A stretch of 64,000 nt of DNA from Burkholderiaceae bacterium (GTDB taxonomy: Bacteria; Pseudomonadota; Gammaproteobacteria; Burkholderiales; Burkholderiaceae_C): assembly GCA_024235995.1 (NCBI GenBank), contig JACKLI010000001.1, positions 248,001 to 312,000 on the forward strand, given 5' to 3'. The notes under the pieces were generated by a model. It made no database searches, was not told the DNA's origin, and saw only the letters and a program-made list of their open reading frames with translations. Every line of letters begins with the position of its first letter. Within the stretch, counting starts at the first letter, position 1. The position numbers and the translations under genes are program-made. This document shows positions 16,227-24,672 of this stretch, in pieces.

Positions 16227-17390
16227 ATGCTGATTGGCATCCCCGCCGAAACGGCCGCCGGCGAAAGCCGCGTGGCCGCGACCCCGGAAACGGTCAAGAA
16301 ACTGGTGGCGCAGGGCCACGCGGTGAGCGTGCAGGCCGGCGCCGGCCTGCGCGCCAGCGTGACCGACGAGGCCTACGCCGCGGTCGGCGCGCAACTGGTG
16401 GATGCCGCCGCCGCGCTGGGTGCCGAGATGGTGCTGAAGGTGCGCAGCCCGGCGCCCGCCGAGCTGGCGCAGATGAAGCCGGGCGCGGTGCTGGTGGGCA
16501 TGCTGGAGCCCTTCAACGCCGAGGGCCTGCAGCGCCTGGCCACCGCGGGCGTGACCGGCTTCGCGCTGGAGGCCGCGCCGCGCACCACGCGCGCGCAGAG
16601 CATGGACGTGCTGTCCAGCCAGGCCAACATCGCCGGCTACAAGGCGGTCGTCATGGCGGCCGACCGCTACCAGAAGTTCTTTCCCATGCTGATGACGGCC
16701 GCCGGCACCGTGAAGGCGGCGCGCGTGGTCATCCTGGGCGTGGGCGTGGCCGGCCTGCAGGCCATTGCCACCGCCAAGCGCCTGGGCGCCGTCATCGAGG
16801 CCAGCGACGTGCGCCCCAGCGTGAAGGAGCAGGTCGAGTCGCTGGGCGGCAAGTTCATCGACGTGGCCTACGAGACCGCCGAGGAAAAAGAAGCCGCCGA
16901 GGGCGTGGGCGGCTACGCCCGGCCCATGCCGCAAAGCTGGCTCGACCGGCAAAAGGCCGAGGTGGCCAAGCGCGTGGCGCAGGCCGACGTGGTGATCTCC
17001 ACCGCGCTGATCCCCGGCCGCGCCGCGCCGGTGCTGATCACCGAGGATATGGTCAAGAGCATGAAGCCCGGCTCGGTCATCATCGACATGGCGGCCGGCA
17101 AGGGCGCGCCCAACCCGGACGGCAGCGTGGGCGGCAACTGCCCGCTGACGGTGGCCGACCAGACGGTGACCCGGCACGGCGTGGTGATCGTGGGCGAGAC
17201 CAACCTGGCCGCGCTGGTGGCGGCCGACGCCAGCAGCCTGTACGCGCGCAACGTGCTGGACTTCCTCAAGCTGGTGCTGCCGCCCGCCGCCAAGGGCGAG
17301 CCCGCGTCGGCGTTCCGCATCGACCTGGAAGACGACATCGTCGCCGCCTGCCTGATGGCGCACCAGGGCGCCGTCACCCGCAAGTCCTGA
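16227..17390 (+). CDS. pntAA: NAD(P) transhydrogenase subunit alpha part 1
   Basis: This 387-residue soluble subunit binds NAD(H) (domain I of the proton-translocating transhydrogenase), which reduces NADP+ with NADH using the proton gradient. The AlaDH/PNT N-terminal domain opens with IGIPAETAAGESRVAATPETV; the Rossmann motif is GVGVAGLQA, and the mobile loop VGGYARPMPQSW is typical of split PntA. An AAGAGGAGA ribosome binding site precedes the ATG. The gene opens the pnt operon, with a lipoprotein gene, pntAB and pntB following. Confidence 0.95.
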   Translation: MLIGIPAETAAGESRVAATPETVKKLVAQGHAVSVQAGAGLRASVTDEAYAAVGAQLVDAAAALGAEMVLKVRSPAPAELAQMKPGAVLVGMLEPFNAEGLQRLATAGVTGFALEAAPRTTRAQSMDVLSSQANIAGYKAVVMAADRYQKFFPMLMTAAGTVKAARVVILGVGVAGLQAIATAKRLGAVIEASDVRPSVKEQVESLGGKFIDVAYETAEEKEAAEGVGGYARPMPQSWLDRQKAEVAKRVAQADVVISTALIPGRAAPVLITEDMVKSMKPGSVIIDMAAGKGAPNPDGSVGGNCPLTVADQTVTRHGVVIVGETNLAALVAADASSLYARNVLDFLKLVLPPAAKGEPASAFRIDLEDDIVAACLMAHQGAVTRKS

Positions 17391-17407
17391 CGCGCGCCGC
17401 CCGCGCC

Positions 17408-18241
17408 ATGTCCATGACCGCTTCACCCTCCTTTTTGCGCTCCGGCGCCACCGGCCTAGCGCTGGCCGCCGCGCTGGCCCTGGGCGCCTGCGCCAACGCC
17501 CCGCTGGCATCGGCGCCGACGGCCAACCCGGCCGTGGCCGCCGCACCCCAGGAGCCGGTGTCTGCCCCGCCCATCGAGGTGCCGCCCAGCGCCATCGGCC
17601 GCTGGTACGACCTGGGCGCCTACGACGCTCCCTGGCTGGCCGGCGAAGGCCCGGCGCCCGCCAGCGGCGCCAGCGTGCCCACCCGCGTGGCCGGCCTGCA
17701 GCGTGCCGACGGCCAATGGCTGGCGCTGGTGCTGGTGCAGCGCGTGGCCGGTGGCGGCAGCACCTGCCCCGCGGCCGGCCGGCAGGACGTGGCCGACGCC
17801 GCCGGCTGCCTGCGCATGCGCCGCGACGCCGACTTCGACCACTGGCTGCAGCAGCAAAACCCGGTGCTGGCGCGCTGGATCGACGCCCACGGCTGGGCCG
17901 CGCGCCCGCGCGCCTGGATCAGCGACCGCGCCACGGGCAGCGGCGACGCCGTCGAGGCCGTGGCGCTGGTCAACCCGGCGCTGCTGGAGCCCGTGACGCG
18001 CAACAACTACGACTTTCTCGTCAGCGGCGGCACCGGCCAGGCCTGGGCGCGCCAGTTCGCCCGCGCCACGCAGGCGGCCGCCGCCGGTGGCACGCTGCGC
18101 GTGCCGCCCTTCCCGTATTCGGCCCCGCTGGCCGCGCCGGCGCCGCTCGCCACCACCCCGGCGGTGGTGACGGCGCCGCCCGCCGCCACGGCGGTGCAGG
18201 TGAACCCGCCCGAGCGCGCCCCGCGCGCCGACCGCCAATAA
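17408..18241 (+). CDS. Unrecognised lipoprotein encoded inside the pnt operon
   Basis: I do not recognise a domain in this 277-residue protein. It has a signal peptide with a lipobox (ALGAC, cysteine 28), then a proline/alanine-rich linker, a folded-looking core (about residues 60-220, including GRWYDLGAYDAPW and NNYDFLVSGGTGQAW) and a low-complexity Pro/Ala tail. It starts 18 bases after pntAA and ends 46 bases before pntAB, on the same strand. A function linked to the transhydrogenase is possible, but a passenger gene is equally possible. Its codon use matches its neighbours. Confidence 0.8.
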   Translation: MSMTASPSFLRSGATGLALAAALALGACANAPLASAPTANPAVAAAPQEPVSAPPIEVPPSAIGRWYDLGAYDAPWLAGEGPAPASGASVPTRVAGLQRADGQWLALVLVQRVAGGGSTCPAAGRQDVADAAGCLRMRRDADFDHWLQQQNPVLARWIDAHGWAARPRAWISDRATGSGDAVEAVALVNPALLEPVTRNNYDFLVSGGTGQAWARQFARATQAAAAGGTLRVPPFPYSAPLAAPAPLATTPAVVTAPPAATAVQVNPPERAPRADRQ

Positions 18242-18286
18242 GAACCGGCCCGCGCGCCGCCCACCCAGCATTTCGAGGAGACCCCC

Positions 18287-18604
18287 ATGGATGTCGTATC
18301 CCACACCATCATCAACCTGACCATCTTCGTGCTGGCCATTTACGTGGGCTACCACGTGGTGTGGACCGTCACGCCGGCGCTGCACACGCCGCTGATGGCC
18401 GTCACCAACGCCATCTCGGCCATCGTGGTGGTCGGCGCCATGCTGGCCGCCGCGCTGACCGGCGGCGCCTTCACCAAGCTGCTGGGGGTGGCCGCGGTGG
18501 CGCTGGCCTCGGTCAACATCTTCGGCGGCTTCCTGGTCACGCGCCGCATGCTCGAGATGTTCAAGAAAAAAGAGCGTCCGGCCAAGGCCGACGCCGCCAA
18601 ATAA
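18287..18604 (+). CDS. pntAB: NAD(P) transhydrogenase subunit alpha part 2
   Basis: The 105-residue membrane subunit contributes the first helices of the proton channel domain II. Four hydrophobic segments include IINLTIFVLAIYVGYHVVW and the conserved TPALHTPLMAVTNAISAIV stretch. GAGGAG precedes the ATG. pntB follows 15 bases later. Confidence 0.95.
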   Translation: MDVVSHTIINLTIFVLAIYVGYHVVWTVTPALHTPLMAVTNAISAIVVVGAMLAAALTGGAFTKLLGVAAVALASVNIFGGFLVTRRMLEMFKKKERPAKADAAK

Positions 18605-18619
18605 GAAGGAGCACCCGGC

Positions 18620-20041
18620 ATGAGCATGAACCTCGTCGCGCTGCTGTACCTGATCGCCAGCGTCTGCTTCATCCAGGCCCTGAAGGGCCTGTCGCACCCC
18701 ACCACCTCGATCCGCGGCAACGTCTTCGGCATGGCCGGCATGGCCATCGCCATGCTGACCACGGCCGCGCTGATCGTCAAGCTCTCGGGCTCCATGGCCG
18801 GCCTGGCCTGGGTGCTGCTGGGCCTGGTCGTCGGCGGCGGCTACGGCGCCTGGCGCGCCAAGACGGTCGAGATGACCCAGATGCCCGAGCTGATCGCGTT
18901 CTTCCACAGCATGATCGGCCTGGCCGCGGTGTGCATCGCCGCCGCCACCGCGATCGAGCCGCACGCCCTGGGCATCGTGGCGCAGGCGGGCGAGCCCATC
19001 CCGGGCGGCAACCGCATCGAGCTGTCGCTGGGCGCCTTCATCGGCGCGGTCACCTTCAGCGGCTCGGTCATCGCCTGGGGCAAGCTGTCGGGCAAGAGCA
19101 AGTTCCGCCTGTTCCAGGGCGCGCCGGTGCAGTTTGCCGGCCAGCACTGGCTGAACCTGCTGCTGGGCCTGGCCTCCATCTTCTTCATCTACGGCTTCTG
19201 GCACTCGCAAAGCCACCTCGACTTCGCGCTGGTGTGCCTGCTGGGCTTCATCATCGGCGTGACGCTGATCATCCCCATCGGCGGCGCCGACATGCCGGTG
19301 GTCATCTCCATGCTCAACAGCTACTCGGGCTGGGCGGCGGCGGGCATCGGCTTCTCGCTCAACAACAGCATGCTGATCATCGCCGGCTCGCTGGTGGGCA
19401 GCTCGGGCGCCATCCTGTCCTTCATCATGTGCAAGGCCATGAACCGGGCCTTCCTCAGCGTCATCCTGGGCGGCTTTGGCGGCGAGACCGCCGCCGCCGG
19501 CGGCATGCAGGAGCAGCGCCCGGTCAAGAGCGGCAGCCCCGACGACGTGGCCTTCATGCTGGGCAACGCCGACAGCGTGATCATCGTGCCCGGCTACGGC
19601 CTGGCCGTGGCGCGCGCGCAGCACGCCGTCAAGGAGATGGTGGAAAAGCTGACCGAGAAGGGCGTGGACGTCAAGTACGCCATCCACCCCGTGGCCGGCC
19701 GCATGCCCGGCCACATGAACGTGCTGCTGGCCGAGGCCGAGGTGCCCTACGACCAGGTGTTCGAAATGGAGGACATCAACGGCGAGTTCGGCCAGGCCGA
19801 CGTGGCCATCATCCTGGGCGCCAACGACGTGGTCAACCCCGTCGCGCTGCAAAAGGGCAGCCCGATCTACGGCATGCCGATCCTGGAGGCCTACAAGGCC
19901 AAGACCGTGATCGTCAACAAGCGCTCCATGGCGGCGGGCTACGCGGGCCTGGACAACGAGCTGTTCTACATGGACAAGACCATGATGGTGTTCGGCGATG
20001 CCAAGAAGGTGGTCGAGGAGATTGCCAAGGCGATCGAATGA
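18620..20041 (+). CDS. pntB: NAD(P) transhydrogenase subunit beta
   Basis: This 473-residue protein carries the rest of membrane domain II and the NADP(H)-binding domain III. Eight or nine helices are followed by IVPGYGLAVARAQHAVKEM (the GYGLAVA nucleotide motif) and by GANDVVNPVA and VNKRSMAAGYAGLDNELF, the conserved NADP-phosphate-binding region. AAGGAG precedes the ATG. A terminator follows within 30 bases, closing the operon. Confidence 0.96.
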   Translation: MSMNLVALLYLIASVCFIQALKGLSHPTTSIRGNVFGMAGMAIAMLTTAALIVKLSGSMAGLAWVLLGLVVGGGYGAWRAKTVEMTQMPELIAFFHSMIGLAAVCIAAATAIEPHALGIVAQAGEPIPGGNRIELSLGAFIGAVTFSGSVIAWGKLSGKSKFRLFQGAPVQFAGQHWLNLLLGLASIFFIYGFWHSQSHLDFALVCLLGFIIGVTLIIPIGGADMPVVISMLNSYSGWAAAGIGFSLNNSMLIIAGSLVGSSGAILSFIMCKAMNRAFLSVILGGFGGETAAAGGMQEQRPVKSGSPDDVAFMLGNADSVIIVPGYGLAVARAQHAVKEMVEKLTEKGVDVKYAIHPVAGRMPGHMNVLLAEAEVPYDQVFEMEDINGEFGQADVAIILGANDVVNPVALQKGSPIYGMPILEAYKAKTVIVNKRSMAAGYAGLDNELFYMDKTMMVFGDAKKVVEEIAKAIE

Positions 20042-20063
20042 GCGGCTGACGCCCCCGTCCCCC

Positions 20064-20094
20064 AAAAGCGAGGCCTTCGAAGCCTCGCTTTTTT
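20064..20094 (+). terminator. Rho-independent terminator of the pnt operon
   Basis: AAAAGCGAGGC and GCCTCGCTTTT form a perfect stem around a 7-base loop, followed by T residues. It lies 23 bases after pntB. Confidence 0.92.
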
Positions 20095-20192
20095 CATGCC
20101 CATTCGAGGCCACAATCGCCGGGTGCACCCATCGCGGTGACAATAGGTTGCAAACATCCGTTGGTTGACTGTGTTGCTGGAGGATTCCTGAC

Positions 20193-21866
20193 ATGACCGA
20201 ACGCATCTGGCTGCGCGAGTACCCCGAGGGCGTGCCGGCCGACATCGAACCGTCGGCCTATGGCTCGCTGGTGGAGCTGATCGAGGAGAGCTTCGACAAG
20301 TACGCCGAGCGCACGGCCTACCGCTTCATGGGCCACGGCGTCAGCTACGCCGAGACCGACCAGCAAAGCCGCGCGCTGGCCGCCTACCTGCAGGGCCTGG
20401 GCCTGGCCAAGGGTGACCGCGTGGCGCTGATGATGCCCAACGTGCCGCAGTACCCGGCCGCGGTGGCGGCGGTGCTGCGCGCGGGGCTGGTGGTGGTCAA
20501 CGTCAACCCGCTGTACACCGCGCGCGAGCTGGAGCACCAGCTCGTCGACTCGGGCGCCAAGGCCATCATCATCATCGAGAACTTCGCCGCCACGCTGGCG
20601 CAGTGCATCGCCAAGACGCCCGTGCAACACGTGGTGCTGGCCGCCATGGGCGACCGGCTGGGCCTGCTCAAGGGCACCATCGTCAACTACGTGGTGCGCA
20701 AGGTCAAGAAGCTGGTGCCCGCCTTCAGCCTGCCCGGCGCCGTACGCTACAACGACGCCGTGGCCCGGGGCCGCGCCAGTGCCTTCAGCAAGCCCGCCAT
20801 CGGGCCCGACGACATCGCCGTGCTGCAGTACACCGGCGGGACGACGGGCGTGAGCAAGGGCGCGGTGCTGCTGCATCGCAACCTGATCGCCAACGTGCTG
20901 CAGTCCGAGGCCTGGAACGACCCGGTGATGAAGAGCATCCCGGCGGGCGAGCAGTCCACCTCGGTGTGCGCGCTGCCGCTCTATCACATCTTCGCCTTCA
21001 CGGTGGGCATGATGCTGTCGATGCGCACCGGCGGCATGCTGATCCTGATCCCCAATCCGCGCGACCTGCCCTCGGTGCTGAAGGATTTGTCCAAGGAAAC
21101 CTTTCACAGCTTTCCGGCCGTCAACACGCTGTTCAACGGTCTGGCGCACCACCCCGACTTCGGCACCGTCAACTGGAGGAACCTGAAGGTGTCGGTGGGC
21201 GGCGGCATGGCCGTGCAGGGCGCCGTGGCCAAGCTGTGGCTCGAGAAAACCGGCTGCCCGATCTGCGAGGGCTACGGCCTGTCGGAGACCAGCCCCTCGG
21301 CCACCTGCAACCTGGTGACGTCCAAGACCTTCACCGGCACCATCGGCCTGCCCATTCCCGGCACCTGGATCAAGATCCTGGACGACAACGGCGTCGAGGT
21401 GCCGCTGGGCCAGCCCGGCGAGATCGCCATCAAGGGCCCGCAGGTGATGGCCGGCTACTGGCAGCGCCCGGATGAGACCGCCAAGGTCATGACGGCCGAC
21501 GGCTACTTCAAGAGCGGCGACATCGGCATCATGGACGAGCGCGGCTACACCAAGATCGTCGACCGCAAGAAGGACATGATCCTGGTGAGCGGCTTCAACG
21601 TCTACCCCAACGAGATCGAGGACGTGGTGGCCGCCATGCCGGGCGTGATGGAGGCCGCCGCCGTGGGCGTGCCCGACGACAAGACCGGCGAGGCCATCAA
21701 GCTGGTGGTGGTCAAGAAGGACCCGGCCCTGACCGAGGAGGCCGTGCGCGCGTACTGCCGCGAAAACCTCACCGGCTACAAGCGCCCGCACGTGATCGAG
21801 TTCCGCGCCGACCTGCCGAAAACCCCCGTCGGCAAAGTTTTGCGCCGCGAGCTGCGCGACCACTGA
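20193..21866 (+). CDS. fadD: Long-chain-fatty-acid--CoA ligase
   Basis: The 557-residue AMP-forming enzyme activates fatty acids to acyl-CoA for beta-oxidation. The ATP/AMP signature YTGGTTGVSKGA is near residue 213. GYGLSETSP, YFKSGDIGIMDERGY and the terminal lysine region KTPVGKVLRREL are also in place. GGAGGA lies before the ATG. The stop overlaps the ATG of mtnN (TGATG), indicating coupling, although no functional link is obvious. Confidence 0.94.
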   Translation: MTERIWLREYPEGVPADIEPSAYGSLVELIEESFDKYAERTAYRFMGHGVSYAETDQQSRALAAYLQGLGLAKGDRVALMMPNVPQYPAAVAAVLRAGLVVVNVNPLYTARELEHQLVDSGAKAIIIIENFAATLAQCIAKTPVQHVVLAAMGDRLGLLKGTIVNYVVRKVKKLVPAFSLPGAVRYNDAVARGRASAFSKPAIGPDDIAVLQYTGGTTGVSKGAVLLHRNLIANVLQSEAWNDPVMKSIPAGEQSTSVCALPLYHIFAFTVGMMLSMRTGGMLILIPNPRDLPSVLKDLSKETFHSFPAVNTLFNGLAHHPDFGTVNWRNLKVSVGGGMAVQGAVAKLWLEKTGCPICEGYGLSETSPSATCNLVTSKTFTGTIGLPIPGTWIKILDDNGVEVPLGQPGEIAIKGPQVMAGYWQRPDETAKVMTADGYFKSGDIGIMDERGYTKIVDRKKDMILVSGFNVYPNEIEDVVAAMPGVMEAAAVGVPDDKTGEAIKLVVVKKDPALTEEAVRAYCRENLTGYKRPHVIEFRADLPKTPVGKVLRRELRDH

Positions 21867-22627
21867 TGCCCCGCATCGGTATCGTCAGCGCGCTGCACGA
21901 CGAGCTGGCGGCGGTGCTGCAGCGCCTGCCCGACGAGCAGCGCGAGTCGGTGGCCGGGCGCGACTTCTGGCGCGGCCACTGGCACGGGCACGAGCTGGTG
22001 GCGGTGCTGGCGCGCGTGGGCAAGGTGGCGGCGGCCACCACGGCCACCCTCCTGGTCGAGCGCTTCGGCGTCGACCGCATCGTGTTCACCGGCGTCGCCG
22101 GCGGCCTGGCCACGGGCGTGAAGGTGGGCGACATCGTGGTGGCGCGCGAGCTGCTGCAGCACGACATGGACGCTTCGCCGCTGTTTGCACGCCACGAGGT
22201 GCCGCTGTACGGGCGCGCGCGCTTTGCCACCGACGCGGCGCTGTCCGACGCGCTGGCCGCCGCGACGCAGGCGGTGCTGGCCCGGCCCGAGGACGCGCTG
22301 GGCGCCGCGGCGGCGCGCGAGTTCGCGCTGCATGGCGCCACGCTGCGCCAGGGCCTGATCGTCACCGGCGACCGCTTCGTCGCCACCGCCGCCGAAAGCG
22401 CCGCCTTGCGCCACGCGCTGCCCGACGCCCTGGCGGTGGAGATGGAAGGCGCCGCCGTGGCCCAGGTGTGCCACGACTACGGCCTGCCCTTTGCCGCCCT
22501 GCGCACCATCTCCGACCGCGCCGACGACAGCGCCCACGTCGATTTCACCCGCTTCGTCGAGCGCGTGGCCAGCCCGCTGGGGGCGGCGGTGCTGGAGGGG
22601 TATTTCTCGAAACTATCAAATAGATAG
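21866..22627 (+). CDS. mtnN: 5'-methylthioadenosine/S-adenosylhomocysteine nucleosidase
   Basis: The product has 253 residues, belongs to the PNP/UDP phosphorylase family and cleaves MTA and SAH to the base and the thioribose. IGIVSALHDELAAV is the N-terminal signature, GVAGGL the phosphate-like loop, and AVEMEGAAVAQVC contains the ribose-binding MEGA motif, followed by the catalytic aspartate in RTISDRADD. A dispersed repeat provides the last residues (KLSNR) and the stop codon. Confidence 0.9.
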   Translation: MPRIGIVSALHDELAAVLQRLPDEQRESVAGRDFWRGHWHGHELVAVLARVGKVAAATTATLLVERFGVDRIVFTGVAGGLATGVKVGDIVVARELLQHDMDASPLFARHEVPLYGRARFATDAALSDALAAATQAVLARPEDALGAAAAREFALHGATLRQGLIVTGDRFVATAAESAALRHALPDALAVEMEGAAVAQVCHDYGLPFAALRTISDRADDSAHVDFTRFVERVASPLGAAVLEGYFSKLSNR

Positions 22628-22675
22628 CTGATTGCGCTCTGTGCATGCGGGCCAGCGGCCGATTTTGTTCAAATC
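22611..22675. repeat. Dispersed repeat, overlapping mtnN stop
   Basis: The copy has TAGATAGCTGATTGCGCT, GCATGCGGGCC, AGCGGCC and TTGTTCAAA. It is one of the best conserved copies in the window and covers the mtnN stop codon. Confidence 0.7.
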
Positions 22676-22712
22676 GCGCTGGCTGAACAACGGCCGCCGG
22701 CCCCCACCCCAA

Positions 22713-22825
22713 CCCTCCCCCAGCGGGGGAGGGAGAAACAAGTCGAAAGGCCGCGGAGCAGGCCAGGCCAGTGCACTCGTGGCCGGGGTCCCCCCGGCCA
22801 CAGGGTGCGTCCCCCCTCTGGGGGG
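22713..22825. repeat. G/C-run hairpins between mtnN and corA
   Basis: CCCTCCCCC/GGGGGAGGG (22713-22733, loop AGC) and CCCCCC/GGGGGG (22811-22825, loop TCT) lie in the gap between the convergent mtnN and corA genes. A related hairpin occurs at 59970-59996. They may terminate transcription from both sides, but no T-run follows. The rest of the gap shows no gene. Confidence 0.5.
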
Positions 22826-22852
22826 ATGCCGCGTGAGCGGCTCAGGGGGGAG

Positions 22853-23839
22853 CTATTTCAACCAGCCGCGGCGCCGGAAGTACCACATCGGCACCAGCGC
22901 GCTGGCGACCATCAGCGCCAGCGCGAACGGATAGCCCAGCGGGTGCTCCAGCTCGGGCATGTTGCGGAAGTTCATGCCGTAGATGCTGGCGATCAGCGTG
23001 GGCGGCAGCAGCGCCACGCTGGCCACCGAGAAGATCTTGATGATCTTGTTCTGGTTGATGTTGATGAAGCCCACCGTGGCGTCCATCAAGAAGTTGATCT
23101 TGTCGAACAGGAAGGTGGTGTGGCTGTCCAGCGAGTCCAGGTCGCGCTGGATCTGGCGCGCCTCCTCGAACTGCTCGGCGTCCAGCATCTTGCTGCGCAT
23201 CAGAAAGCTGACGGCGCGGCGCGTGTCCATCACGTTGCGGCGGATGCGCCCGTTCATGTCCTCCTGGCGCGCGATGGTGGCCAGCACCTCGCTGGCCATC
23301 TCGTCGCTGATGTTGTCGTCCAGCACCTTCTTGCCGGCGGCCTCCAGGTCGTCGTAGATGCCCTCCAGCGTGTCGGCGCAGTACTCGGCGTCGGCGTCCA
23401 GCAGCTTGAGCAGCACCTCCTTGGCGTCGGTCAGCAGGCCGGGCATGCGGCGCGCGCGCATGCGCAGCAGGCGAAACGCGGGCACGGTCTCGTCGTGGAT
23501 GGAAAACAGCACGCCCTGGCTGCGCAGCTGCTGGTTGACGGTGTTGAGGATGAAGGCCACGCGCACCTGGTGCGGCGCGTCCGGGTCGGCCACCAGGAAG
23601 TCGCTGCGGATGTGCAGCTCGCCGTTGTCCTCGGCGTAAAAGCGCGCCGACTCCTCGATGTCTTCGTCCATCGCGTCCTCGGGGATCGACAGGCCGAAAT
23701 ACTGCTTGACCCAGCGCTTTTCCTCGGGCGAGGGCTCCTCCAGGTCGACCCAGATGGGCTGGAAGCGCGACAGCTCCTCCAGCGACTCGATTTCTTCCTG
23801 GAACAGGCGGCCGTTCGACAGCGTGAAGACGTTCAACAT
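22853..23839 (-). CDS. corA: Magnesium/cobalt transporter CorA
   Basis: This 328-residue protein is a canonical CorA pentameric Mg2+ channel subunit of the inner membrane. The soluble, mostly helical domain ends in the stalk helix (KINFLMDATVGFININQNK). Two C-terminal helices carry the selectivity motif YGMNFRNMPEL between them, and a basic tail (RRRGWLK) follows. AGGGAGA precedes the ATG. It is a second CorA homologue in the window; the one at 6492-7607 is far more divergent. Confidence 0.95.
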   Translation of the reverse strand: MLNVFTLSNGRLFQEEIESLEELSRFQPIWVDLEEPSPEEKRWVKQYFGLSIPEDAMDEDIEESARFYAEDNGELHIRSDFLVADPDAPHQVRVAFILNTVNQQLRSQGVLFSIHDETVPAFRLLRMRARRMPGLLTDAKEVLLKLLDADAEYCADTLEGIYDDLEAAGKKVLDDNISDEMASEVLATIARQEDMNGRIRRNVMDTRRAVSFLMRSKMLDAEQFEEARQIQRDLDSLDSHTTFLFDKINFLMDATVGFININQNKIIKIFSVASVALLPPTLIASIYGMNFRNMPELEHPLGYPFALALMVASALVPMWYFRRRGWLK

Positions 23840-24154
23840 GAGGCTCTCCCTGCAGCGGAGTGCAAGCGTCTGGCGGATGGGTGGAGGCGGGGGCTTTCGG
23901 CCCCCCGCGCCAGCGTTCCAGGGAGGCGAAAGCTACCGACTGGGAATGGATTCCACGGTGTGCTTTCGACGTTCGGACAAGCCGGCGATTATGTCACCAC
24001 CCCGGGGCCGCGGCGGGATTGCACTGGCTGCGGATCGGGGGCATCATGGCATGGCACGGCCCGCTTGGCGCGCTGCCAGGCACCGTGCATGGGCCCGGTG
24101 GCTGCCACCCGCACGTGCCCGTGGCGGCCACCCATCGCAAGCAAGGAGATTGGT
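23840..24154. other. corA/hpf divergent intergenic region
   Basis: No gene was found in these 315 bases. The corA leader side contains a strong hairpin GCGGGGGC-TTTCG-GCCCCCCGC (about 23887-23909). The hpf side has an AAGGAG ribosome binding site. I compared the corA leader with the known magnesium and manganese riboswitch landmarks from memory and saw no match. Confidence 0.5.
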
Positions 24155-24484
24155 ATGAACTTGACGATCAGCGGACACCACCTGGAAGTGACCCCGGCGC
24201 TGCGCGGCTACGTGTCCGGCAAGCTGGACCGGATCACGCGGCATTTCGATCAGGTGATGGACGTACGGGTGCTGTTGTCGGTGGACAACCTGAAGGAAAA
24301 GGACCGACGCCAGCGCGCGGAATGCAACATCAAGGTCAAGGGTGGCGAGCTGTATGCCGAGAGTGCGCACGAAGACCTGTACGCCGCGGTCGACGAGCTG
24401 ATGGACAAGCTGGACCGCCAGCTGGTGCGCGACAAGGACCGGCGCCAGACGGTGGACCGGGTGGCCGGCAAACATCTGATGTAA
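24155..24484 (+). CDS. hpf: Ribosome hibernation promoting factor (short form)
   Basis: The 109-residue protein inactivates ribosomes in stationary phase by promoting 100S dimers (short HPF with RMF) or blocking the decoding centre. It starts MNLTISGHHLEVTPALRGYV, which is the S30AE/YfiA signature, and lacks the long C-terminal domain. It precedes ptsN and hprK, the usual Burkholderiales order downstream of rpoN. AAGGAG lies seven bases before the ATG. A terminator-like hairpin follows. Confidence 0.94.
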   Translation: MNLTISGHHLEVTPALRGYVSGKLDRITRHFDQVMDVRVLLSVDNLKEKDRRQRAECNIKVKGGELYAESAHEDLYAAVDELMDKLDRQLVRDKDRRQTVDRVAGKHLM

Positions 24485-24525
24485 GATTAGCAAATAAAAA
24501 CACCTGCAACCGACTCCACTTACAC

Positions 24526-24554
24526 AGCCGCCTTTCTTCGGGCGGCTTTCTTTT
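24526..24554 (+). terminator. Terminator-like hairpin after hpf
   Basis: AGCCGCC/GGCGGCT with an 8-base loop and a T-rich tail (TTCTTTT) lies 42 bases after the hpf stop. Confidence 0.7.
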
Positions 24555-24672
24555 CGACGACTCGATGACATTCGGGAGCCCGCACGGACCAGCCCCAGGA
24601 AGGCGCGGCGCGGTTTCGCACCCGGCCGGCCGGCTGGCGTAACATGGGCTTTCCACGCTGTCGCATCCATCC

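Noticed and set aside
17456..20245. 929-codon open frame antisense to the pnt operon
   Set aside because: It is His/Asp/Gln-rich without domains and lies opposite four well supported genes. High GC content leaves few stop codons in this frame.
23840..24000. Metal-sensing riboswitch in the corA leader
   Set aside because: Landmarks of the M-box and yybP-ykoY families could not be found in the leader. Only a simple GC-rich hairpin is present.
24040..24080. Sigma-54 promoter upstream of hpf
   Set aside because: TGGCACGG followed by CTTGGC is suggestive, but the spacing between GG and the GC element is wrong by one to two bases.
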